A stretch of DNA of 64,000 nucleotides from Trichoplusia ni (Eukaryota; Arthropoda; Insecta; Lepidoptera; Noctuidae): contig NC_039490.1 of assembly GCF_003590095.1 (NCBI RefSeq), positions 7,519,834 through 7,583,833 on the forward strand, read 5' to 3'. A model generated the notes under the pieces. The model saw nothing but the letters and a program-made list of their open reading frames with translations. It had not been told where the DNA came from and made no database searches. A program made the translations under genes and the position numbers. Each line of letters starts with the position of its first letter. The stretch's first letter is position 1. Below are positions 35,301 through 44,200 of the stretch, piece after piece.

Positions 35301-37033
35301 AACATGATGTGAATTGCGTCGTCGCAAAACCTTTCAACGGCCTTGATTCAAATTGTACAACACCACATAACTATTGGTAATAAAACCAACACGACGTGAA
35401 TATGTAACACCGCAATATTAGAAAATATAATTAAACAACGGTGGGAAGACAAATTTGCAGACAAGATTTTGTTAAAATAACGAAATTCGTAGACAAGTCA
35501 ACTACGTTCTTCAAAGTTTTATTGTCTGTCAAATGATAATAACAGGGATGGAACTGTAAGATTTCACCACTTTTCTACATCAAACTGGACGCGATTTTAA
35601 ATAGTCACCAGGAGAATAAAGGTTTCGCCCTTTTTAAACATCATAGACGCCAGACTTGAGAATAAAAACATGGTCCAATTACGAAATAATAAGGGTCCTA
35701 TTACCAAAGAAAGGTGATATCCGAGTAGCCTTTAGAAAAAAGGAGGTTGAATACACAAGAGCGATACATGCGCACATTGCAGGCCCACGTGACTTGTGAC
35801 GTTATCGCACTCGTTGCCAAGTGCACATTACACGCAATTTATCTATTCCGGCGACGTATCGCGAAACGTGCTCATGACAGATACGTTAGCAGATAGGTCC
35901 TAGTTGACAATAAACTGTCTGTGGAGGACAGAACGCATGCTGGAGTAGATTAGATGACCTTTAAATAGGTATCTGATGCAAAGAGCATTAAGAAAGGTCG
36001 AAGGATGCAACAGACCGTTAATTAATTGTTTAGTTCTATTTCTATTCCTAGTTTATTTATTTTATTGTTAATTTATGCGAGGAATTAGGAGCTGACGTAT
36101 ATTTATTACTAATTATTTTGACGCGAATGTTGGAACCAGTGTATCCTTGAACATGACTTCTGAAATTCGAAATAGGTTCCGTTTGTAAATAATGGGATAA
36201 GTTAAAATAAGACAATGTTTTTCAACATTAATGGTGTTCAAATAGTCAACTTCTTGCTGCAACGCAGTACCCTGCCCGGCATCTCGTTAACTCACGATTT
36301 TATTGCTAGCCGTTGTTGCTACTGAGCGGCTTTGTTTTAGAGCCACCATTAGCTTGAAATTCTTACGATAAGAGTTGAAAAAATATCGTTCAAATATAGG
36401 TCATGGTCATACACTTGGGACTCTAGTTAGAAGACTAAAAGAACTACTGTTTTTAAAGAATACAACGGTAATTGAGATAAATGTAGCTAATAGAGAAATC
36501 TGCACAATTGAAATAAATTAGACGGATAAGATCCGAAGACGCAAGTACGAAACTAGTTAAATGTTTTTCGAGCACGTGCAAAAAGTATTGAATCGCGTGA
36601 TTAGCACACATTGAAACTTTCTTTATACTAGAGTGATTTTTATTATTTTATCAGATCAGTATCTATGTTATTAATATGACTTAAATGTACGGATCATATG
36701 TTGTACTGTAATTAGTGGTGCATTGCAACTTATAAGGTGAATAACACCATGTTTTGGGATTCGATTTCTATAAGCGGCAAAATGTCTAAACACTAGTATA
36801 AAAAAGCAAGAACTTTAATAATTGGACAGACAATTTAATTTTTAAATTGCGAATGGAAGCCGTCAGTTTTTTCGAAATCGAGTAAAAAAATGTTATTCAC
36901 TTAAAATATCGGTATATAGGATTAAGATTCGCATTAAAGTGTTGAAGATAATACTCACAAATTTTCCATTGCTTCTTAATCCGACCTTCCCCTGGTTCAC
37001 GGCTAAAGACACAGCATTCTTCAAAGCACTCAT
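17363..37033 (-). CDS. TMEM53-like DUF829 protein, tandem copy B
   Basis: Paralogue of the gene at 7761-11851. Exons in transcript order: 37033-36959, 29814-29672, 26761-26596, 26310-26180, 25493-25356, 18294-18117, 17503-17363, giving 323 residues, TAA at 17365-17363. All six intron positions and phases match copy A; coding exons 2, 3, 5 and 6 have identical lengths (143, 166, 138, 178). Motifs: CVMINWLLA, FDVVSVSCTPWQLMWP, HGFSVGGY (Ser153), LLSRSDPVGA (Asp256), WDRSPHV (His288). The C-terminal tail is longer than in copy A. Introns 1, 2 and 5 are 7.1, 2.9 and 7.1 kb; intron 5 holds a piggyBac-like element, an RTE remnant, a LINE and a 5S SINE. An AG just before the start codon could be the acceptor of a 5'UTR intron. 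Confidence 0.92.
17776..17830 (+). mobile_element. Fragment of tRNA-derived SINE body
   Basis: TGTGTCTGGGTGTAATATAT and the following TTTGTATTTAGAA match the 3' body of the SINE at 10616-10866. The tRNA-like head is absent. Confidence 0.45.
18447..19861. mobile_element. piggyBac-like non-autonomous transposon, 1,415 bp, with palindrome array
   Basis: Flanked by TTAA at 18443-18446 and 19862-19865. The terminal inverted repeats read CACGTTCAATGCCGCC (left) and, reversed, CACGTTCACTGCCACC (right), 14 of 16 matching. No transposase frame. Five palindromes with stem ACACGC/GCGTGT and variable 3-base loops lie at 18464-18478, 18508-18522, 18682-18696, 19740-19754 and 19783-19797. TTAA target duplication is typical of the piggyBac superfamily; the class assignment is an inference. 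It sits in intron 5 of DUF829 copy B. Confidence 0.8.
21120..21187 (+). mobile_element. RTE LINE C-terminal remnant
   Basis: Encodes a fragment ending IEEAYVQQWTNM, the characteristic C-terminal end of lepidopteran RTE reverse transcriptases. Upstream similarity is lost. Confidence 0.6.
21850..23389 (-). mobile_element. 5'-truncated non-LTR retrotransposon
   Basis: The reverse transcriptase frame (22145-23389) is followed on the minus strand by about 290 bases of 3'UTR ending near GATAAATAAATAAATT (about 21850), a short A/T-rich repeat tail. The endonuclease and N-terminal RT region are missing, the usual result of incomplete reverse transcription. It lies in intron 5 of DUF829 copy B, in sense with the host gene. 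No clear target duplication, so the 5' boundary is approximate. Confidence 0.8.
22145..23389 (-). CDS. Non-LTR retrotransposon reverse transcriptase, N-terminally truncated, 414 residues
   Basis: Open without stops for 414 codons. RT motifs in order: palm motif A LVLLDFSSAFNSVD near residue 42, motif B AGVPQGGVLSPLLF near 103, catalytic motif C YADDLQVY near 133, motif D LRLNPDKTQALIIG, then a thumb/C-terminal region with QNLCIRFVFGLRKYDHVS and WNSLPPDIRN. The sequence resembles CR1/L2/Jockey-group LINEs; the clade is not resolved. The first about 25 residues are probably not original RT sequence, since alignment to the family starts near ALINVTDDIR. It cannot encode an autonomous element. 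Confidence 0.8.
   Translation of the reverse strand: MLNYINKLAYIINCSLPCCCVTALINVTDDIRLAMENKCLTVLVLLDFSSAFNSVDYDVLLGVLQSLNFSSSSVDWFSSYLRGRSQCVRHDDSFSDWCNLVAGVPQGGVLSPLLFSIFINSCTRSITSNFHLYADDLQVYRHFALADADAAISAINLDLVRISSWAKSFGLRLNPDKTQALIIGSRHQRSLLDAHCIPILYLDGIAIPYSDTAKDLGVIIDSNLSWRSHINEVSRKVYHSFHSLKSLQFFLPLKCKISLAQALIQPIIDYADACFLDATEELLNKLERLQNLCIRFVFGLRKYDHVSNFRKDLKWLPIRLRRNTRILCLLFNILHNPHYPSYLRERFSYVKPRDAPCRSHLKTLLKFHPHSTDFYSYSFTVHAVRLWNSLPPDIRNSSSISIFKRRVKDHYLSS
24139..24180 (-). mobile_element. RTE LINE 3'-end remnant
   Basis: ATCCCACAACTGGGCAAAGG with CCTCCCC is the reverse of the GGCC...CCCAG...TGGGA block from the end of RTE coding sequence. Short. Confidence 0.4.
24996..25334 (+). mobile_element. 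5S rRNA-derived SINE with 13-14-bp target duplication
   Basis: Same family as 999-1350, opposite strand. Shared blocks include GACGCGGTTGGTC, GGAAGGCACGTTAAATTGTG, GGTCCCGGCTGTTATT, GGTCAGATAGGCAGTCGCTC and GGAAAAGGCTAGGATGATG. Flanked by TGACAGATCATATA at 24982-24995 and 25335-25348. It is antisense to DUF829 copy B, and its tail stops next to the exon 5 donor GTAAGT (complement 25350-25355). The 5S box C region is more decayed than in the copy at 999. Confidence 0.8.
28421..28510 (-). mobile_element. 5S-derived SINE 3' end with ATC microsatellite tail
   Basis: An ATCATC run (about 28421-28440) is followed by GCCTTTTTCCCAACTTTGTG and GGATCGGCTTCCAGTCTAAC, the reverse of the SINE 3' end. The 5' part is missing. 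It is in intron 2 of DUF829 copy B. Confidence 0.6.
29556..29621. repeat. 29-bp stem hairpin, 8-base loop, in intron 2 of DUF829 copy B
   Basis: Arms at 29556-29584 and 29593-29621 are reverse complements at 28 of 29 positions. It starts about 50 bases inside the intron after the exon 2 donor (complement 29666-29671), so it is transcribed with the pre-mRNA. It could be a small foldback element or an RNA hairpin. I do not recognise a known miRNA. Confidence 0.8.
29815..36958. other. Intron 1 of DUF829 copy B, 7.1 kb
   Basis: AT-rich intron. Recognised content: the MITE copy at 33445-33687. Short open frames here (for example 31171-31389 and 32664-32924) look like chance AT-rich frames. A GC-alternating stretch near 34710-34725 and a CpG-rich patch near 35770-35870 are visible but unassigned. 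Confidence 0.5.
33445..33687. mobile_element. MITE with long terminal inverted repeats, copy 1
   Basis: Left end GGGCCCCGATTCTGCTATTT followed by AAAATGGCCGATGAATGAATGG. The right end reversed contains ATTTACAATGTCCGATGAAT. The same ends define the element at 37153-37499. No coding capacity. Confidence 0.65.
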
Positions 37034-37152
37034 TTTGTTTTACCTTTAACAAAAGTATATATTATGAGACAAACAAATTGACAGACAGTAGAGTTGCATC
37101 ACATCACAGCTTCCGTTTTCGGAAACCACGTAAAACTATTGTGTGACACTTA

Positions 37153-37499
37153 GGCCCGGATTCTGCTATTTTTAATGCCCGAAGAAAGAATGGAAATTAG
37201 ATTAAATTTGACACTGACTGATTGTAACAAAATTATTGGAAATTCATTGTATTGGCCGAAAGGGTTCCGACCTTATTAAATGATGTAACGGTTTCCTCAC
37301 GCGTATTTATCGGGGGTGCCCGACTAGTTTCGGAGTCGGACCCAACCGGAGTCCTTAATCATGAGTCGATCTGACCGTTCCGACCTGCACTGAATTTCCA
37401 ATTATTATGTTCGAAATATGCTTCGAATAATACGAAAATGCCAATTTAATCCAATTTGCATTAATTCGTCGGCCATTGTAAATAGCAGAATTGGGACCC
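37153..37499. mobile_element. MITE with about 58-bp terminal inverted repeats, copy 2
   Basis: Left GGCCCGGATTCTGCTATTTT, right reversed GGGTCCCAATTCTGCTATTT; similarity continues inward through ATG...GAA...ATTAAATT. It contains a nested 104-bp repeat at 37273-37376. It lies just upstream of DUF829 copy B. Confidence 0.7.
37273..37376 (+). mobile_element. 104-bp repeat nested in the MITE, 9-bp duplication
   Basis: Flanked by GTTCCGACC at 37264-37272 and 37377-37385. Contains CTCACGCGTATTTATCGGG, GCCCGACTAGTTTCGGAGTC, CCAACCGGAGTCCTTAATC and ATGAG. This is the best-delimited copy of the family also found at 205-300, 5793-5855 and 60024-60080. Confidence 0.65.
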
Positions 37500-40232
37500 T
37501 GAAGTGTCTGATGTTACTAGGTTGCTGTCATCGTTGGGCTATGGGACTAAGGGAACAGTTAAGGTATTATTAGTACGTTGTCCTTCATTAAGTAGGGATG
37601 GTGTTACGAAAAAGTTGTAACTGGAGGACTTTCGGAATTTAGTAAACTATGTACGCGGTTTGACCTATCTGTAAATTTCAGCTACGAAATTCCTCCAAAA
37701 TAGACAAGATATACGTACATTTATCGGGAAACATCACACCTATCATAATTCTTACGTGTTTTAAATACTTAATCATGGTCAATGATTAGATACGGCGACT
37801 ATTTATACGTGGGAAATTCACAAAACAATGCTAATAATAAATAGCTTTGTAATTTTATATTTATCGTAATAGATTTTCATGCTTTTTCAATGGCTTTTAA
37901 TCGAACAAAATATTCAAGTTCTTATGCTAAAATTATTGGGAGCTGCGTCTTGTATCGGTTTTAGGGAAATCCAGGATTGTCGAAGATTGGAGAAGCTATG
38001 ACGACGCTTCTGATAAGAGTCTTCTTACCGTTCAAACTTGAACAGGATTGTTCAATGATGGCAATCATACATTTGTGTCAAGTTTCTCTTCAATTAATTT
38101 TACATTAAATTTTAGAGATTTTTTTGTGAATACTCAAAAACGAAACAACTTTAATTCTGTCTCACTCCTAGCAGAGAGGAAGAGAGAATGTTGCATTACA
38201 TCTTTCTTACGGTCCTCCAACTACCTATGCTTATTATCCACACTGAACGTGCAACTGCAAGCATCCAGCAGCTGTTCCACAAAATGGCGTCTTATTCCTG
38301 AATTTATTTAAATAGGTGATCATAACTAATCCATATTGATTGTTACTTGGTAACGAACAATACCGGACATGGCACGTTGATCTTTGATCCCTGTTGCAAG
38401 TTATCACTTTGTGACACCTACTTTGTGCGGCTTTTAAAATGTGCATTCTTAATGATCATTGGTTTTATTTTGGGGCGCAACAAAGTGACAAGTCACGTGA
38501 CTTATCGATAAGAAATTTATCTATAAGTAAGTAATTAGATCTCCTTTTACTAGTTTCTGTTATCTCTCTGTCTCTTAATTTCTCTTGATAATAAGAAAGA
38601 CATTAAAGACAGCTGACATTAAATCACCTTGAACTGATTGTTTTCGTGCAGCCAGAAGCGCATAAATCACACAGAGGAGGTACTTTAAAATTCGAACTTA
38701 AAAACGGAATAAAAGAAATTTTGTGAAAGTACCAATTGATGAAATTAAAATTGGTGGACTAGGTAGAACCACTACCAGAATTTCATAACACTAGTTTGTC
38801 ATGTCCATCGACTTTTGTTGCTAATTGCACTTGCTGTTTGTATTTCAAGGCTAAATGGACCAAAACAAAACTGTAAGCTTATTAAACAGTGAGCAGGTGG
38901 GCAAACAATTCTCTAATAACAATAAATTATGCCTAGTACTTAAGTAATTCTTGAACATGGCTTTGAGCCCTAATCTTGCATCTATTACAACTACAACAGA
39001 AAAAATACGTAAACATACTCAATGAATTAATTTGACACAGCATTAACAAACTATATACAAGTTGTGTAATTTGTATAGTATAATACACCAAAGATAATAA
39101 CTTCTTATATGTAATACACAATAATTTAGTGTGAAAATAAATATGCTTTTTTAACATACTTTTTTCATACCCATTTGGAAAAGCAAAAGGAGAACACAAA
39201 CAATGCCAGAGAATTATATTTCTAGTATTTTATTATCATGGTAGGTTGCCAACTGGGAAAATAACTTAGGTAGTCAAATAGCCTGCTATCAAATCTCACT
39301 TTTAAGTTAAAATTAAAAAAAACAACACTAAAGAAAATTACTGCACTTCATAGTTGTTTTTTTAACTGATAAATTTCTATATTATATCAATTGACGGTTA
39401 CAAAATATAAAACAAACATTCAGATTAGATTCATGGTCTAGTTATGCTTATCAAATATTATCAACAGACTGATTTATCTGTTTCTATAACTGTGTAGTTT
39501 TTGTTTTACTTCTTGTAATAACATAAAGTTCTTTTTTTTAATCATTTGTCATCAAATAAGTGTCAGAGTTTAAACCTAGGTCATAGCTTTATACATTCTT
39601 GAAAAATTCCAGTGAGTTGGGTTTCTCATAATGTTTGAATTTACCGGTTAAAATAATTGTTTATGACTTTGGTATATGCACCTCAATTACAGAAGTTATT
39701 GGTGTGGCCTAGGATAATACTACAACTAAATAAAAATACTTTTCATATAAGTATTTATAGACCTAGTTTAGTATAGCAGTACCTAGTTTATTAGATAATC
39801 TATGTATAGCATGAAAAAATAATAAGGATATAAATCATTCTTTTAAAACATCAATTATCTAATGATGATGTGTATGTGGCACAGTAATTAAACCTCTTTG
39901 GAATATACCTACTAAAAAAGTTTCAGGAGGAATACCATTTTTCTTTAAATTATTTAGCTAGTAATTAAAACACAAATTATACATCAATTGCATGTTAGAA
40001 AGTTGCAATGTGCAACATAGTAACATAGAGATGCCAAATATAAACCAAACCATTTACAAAAATAGTACCAAGGCCATCTTTGATTTAATAATTCTATGTT
40101 AATTATCAAGATGAGATGAAAAAAGAATATTATCTTTTTAACTGACAGCTATTTTATAATAAGCAATGAATGATGATTTTCTAACGATTTATAAAGTTGT
40201 GTATAAAATTAGTGGTTGGTTATTTCTTCAAG

Positions 40233-40277
40233 TTTATTTATACTGAAAATATATTATATATTTTCAGTATAAATAAA
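40233..40277. repeat. Perfect 21-bp inverted repeat, 3-base loop
   Basis: Arms at 40233-40253 and 40257-40277 are exact reverse complements (TTTATACTGAAAATATA core). Intergenic, about 1 kb upstream of DDX49. Confidence 0.8.
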
Positions 40278-41292
40278 TAAAATATATAGTATCGAGTCTT
40301 TTATTTTTTTAGTAAACTCTGTGATGGTTCAGAAAATAATCAACATAATGATAATGAAGATGAAAAACACGTTAAAGAGACTCTATTTGGTTTATAAAAA
40401 ATATATACATAATGCATTCAGTAATGTATATCGTAAATGTGGGAAACATGAAAAACGTAAGAAGCAATTAGCCTACCTATACTAGTAAAATTAAATAAAT
40501 ATTAATATATTATTTTAAACCTAAATTAAAAGTAGTTCGTTTATAAATAAACTACGTTTCTAGCATTTGAGATTATTGAGTAGTGCAACTTTCAATCACG
40601 CCGGCAAGCTAGAATTTGTACTATGTGTACTCACTCGCTGTTACTGTACATTTCCACACGCGAACGCTTTAAATTAATTAACTTGTAAACATTAAACTTA
40701 CCGGCTTTTTGTAACAGAAAAACAAACGTAAGATAACTTAAACACAAATTAAATTTAGTAGATTCTAAACATTAAAGGATACACTACACGAACTAAAATT
40801 TATTTCACTAAATCAAACATGCAACAACTGCAACAAACACGCATCCAATGCGTGATTTGTCGACTTGACGTGCCGAATAGCGGTGGATTGGATTCGTGGA
40901 TCGCAACCATACCATACCATGATACCACGTAAAAAAGAAAATTATACTGTAGGGTAACACTACTATAACGGCTGTCATTTTTTATAGATAAACCAAACCA
41001 GAATGTCAGGGTCTTATTACTCACGATGGCTTTTATTTAACGAAAGATGCGGATTTCACACTTTTTGCAAGTTTCTGAAGTATGATCTCAATTTATTGAG
41101 CAAATTATTATAAAAGGTAATTACTTACGTAAATCTAATTGTTAAAATTACTTGGTTTCGATTATGAACGACCACTTCAAAGTCAATGTCACAATCACAT
41201 GGCAAATAAATATGTCAAAAAAGTCCAATGTGGTTATTTTAATAAACAAATATTAGTAAATTGATGTAATTTAAATTGTATTAAGCTCGAAA

Positions 41293-44200
41293 ATGAACGA
41301 AAACGACGGAAAAGAGTTCGCTGAGCTTGGCATAAAGCCATGGCTAATAAAACAGCTTTTTAGTCTTGGTTAGTATGAGTGTATTCGGAAATATAAGTTT
41401 ACCTTCCTCATATTCTACGTAAACACGTACTGAGTGACTAAATTGATATCGTGTGCTATATTTTAAAGGTATAAGAAGTCCTACCCCGATCCAAAAAGGT
41501 TGTATACAACAAATACTGGCTGGCGATGACTGCATTGGCGCAGCTAAAACTGGTTCGGGCAAAACATTTGCTTTTGCGCTTCCGATACTGCAACACTTGG
41601 CTGAAGACCCCTACGGCATCTTCGCGTTGGTACTTACTCCGACACATGAGTTGGCTTATCAGGTATCTATAAGACAATATTTATTTTAATTAATGTGGTC
41701 ATTACATTCCCTTTGAAACAATCTTGATGCGGCATTTTTGTGTGAAACACGCATTAAAAATAAATTGTGACTAGGACCCAATGTTAAACAACAATTTCTT
41801 AATCAAAATTTTTAATGATTATTCATATATTTGCTTATCCATATTTTTGTGAAAAGTTAAATCAATATTATTAAAGAGACATTCAAGAAATACATATATA
41901 ACGTTATCAGATTATTTGTAAACAATGTTAAATATTTCTACCCTTTGCATTTGTCATTTTCAGTTGGAGAAAAATAACTAATGACAAGTTTTAATTTTTC
42001 AGATAGGAGACCAATTCAGCATCTTAGGCCAGCCTCTAAAACTCAGAGTGTGTATAGTAACAGGAGGATCAGACCAGTTGGAGGAGTCTCTGAAGCTTAG
42101 CAAGCGGCCACACATTGTGGTTGCCATGCCAGGCCGTCTCGCTGACCATATAACTGGTTGTGATACTTTCAACCTTAAGAAGATCAAGTATTTAGTACTC
42201 GATGAGGCTGACAGGTTTGTTGATGATATATTAAGATACATTTTGAAGATTTTTTCAATTTGGTATTAGAAACATTGCTGAGAATGGTCTTAATTTTTTA
42301 ATGATATATCTTTGACTAGTGCTTCTGTATTTTGAGTTCATAATTGTAAATGAAACAATGCAAAACTGAAGTAATTGCCACTTCAGTCTTACTAAGGATG
42401 ACCTTGAGGCAGTATGCCTTGTGAAGATTAATTTTGAAGATCTGTTGAGGGTGTTCAATCCTTGAATAGCGACCACACACCAAAAGACATGGTGTGAAAC
42501 ACCCTGCAACACAAGAATTAAATTCCTTAGTGGGCTAGTCTTTTTTTTTAAATCAGTAGGCCTCTAATTATTCCTTACCACTATGTATACTTCCAGGTTG
42601 TTCAGCGAGTCATTCCAAGATGATTTGGAGACCATTTTCAATGCTCTACCGGCGCAGAGACAGAACTTACTGTTCTCAGCCACCATCACTGATGATGTTA
42701 AGGAATCTAAACTCCTGCCGCTTAAGAAAGATGTAAGTTTACTTAATATATTACCAGAGGTAGGTGATCCCTAAAATTTTCAACCAGTAGGAGAGACATT
42801 AAACCCCGGAGTTTTGAGCCCAGAATGTGTGATCACTGATGAGTAATCCCCGATTTGTGAACAGTTTTTGAAATCATCACAGTTGCTTTGTCAGTTGATG
42901 CAATGATTAAATTTTGAAATCCGGTCTAAAAAGTACCTAGAATGCCTTTCAAACCTAGTCTTGACAGTCTTAGCCTCAGTCTTATGTCATATTGAGGGCT
43001 CCTGTAAGATAGCAATATCTAGAAGAAAAAGAGGGAGGCCTTTGTTGTTCAGCATATGACAGTGATCTCAAAAAACATGTATAAAAAAAAGCACATTAAT
43101 GGCACTGATGAGATGCATGAGGGGTAATTCATAAAATCAGATAAAAGCTTTACCAGCTATCTACTAAACAGAAACACAACTATCTCTAATATAAACATCT
43201 CTATCTAATATAATAAAATGACAGATCTTTCTTACAAAAAACAAAACTTGGGTACACTTGAAACTATAATCTAATAGATTGCCTGTGTTATAAGATACTT
43301 TCATTAAACAAAAAACTCCACAGAAGCTCCTAACCTGGTCAGAAACAGACACACAGTTGACGGTCACCACGCTAGACCAGAGATACGTGGTGTGTCCGGC
43401 GTACGCGCGCGACGTGTACCTCGTGCAGACACTGCGCAAGTACCGCGAGACCAAGCCCAGCAGTCACATTATAGTGTTCACTGACACTAAGAAGTGAGTA
43501 GTAACATACACACAAACAAACTGCATGCATACTAGACATAGTACACATCAATACTCAATAATTTATTGCGTTCCAAAATGTACATGCAGGTCTTAAAAAT
43601 ATAAGAACCATTATGGACCCTGTCGAGCACAGCAATATCCTAGGAGAGAAGAAGCAGTAATAGCCTTATATTTAATAGTACACATACCTATCTAAAATTT
43701 TATTTTTATCTTTCTATGTATTAAGTTTAGCAGGTTTGTATAAAAAGCGTGTAATCGATAAAAACAATATTTGATCTGAAAACTTATATCGAATTATCAC
43801 TTATGTTAAATCGAGTATAATACTCGATACCAGATTATTATTTTGCTTATCGATAAAAAATCACTCGATTATTTTCCAGAGAATGTCAAGTCCTATCAAT
43901 GATGTTGAACGCGATATCTATGGACAACGTATGCTTGCACGGTTTTATGAGGCAGAAGGAGCGAGTGGCAGCCCTGACTCAGTTCAGGAGCAACTTGAAG
44001 TGTACCCTGGTGGCTACGAACGTAGCGGCGAGGGGTCTAGACATACCTACTGTTGATCTGGTTGTAAATCACAAGCTGCCGTTAGAACCGAAGGAATATA
44101 TTCACAGGTATTTTTATTTTTTATAAAATCGACTTCCTCCCGGAAAAAAGAGGTTGACTTTTTGTCACATGCACAGTTTCCCATTGTTTTATAATGTAAG

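Larger units (their letters stand above)
37034..41292. other. Divergent intergenic region between DUF829 copy B and DDX49
   Basis: Holds the MITE at 37153-37499 and a hairpin at 40233-40277; otherwise AT-rich with no convincing gene. A GTAAGT on the minus strand (41129-41124) about 165 bases from the DDX49 start could be the donor of an untranslated first exon of copy B, which would make this a bidirectional promoter. That is inference. Confidence 0.4.
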
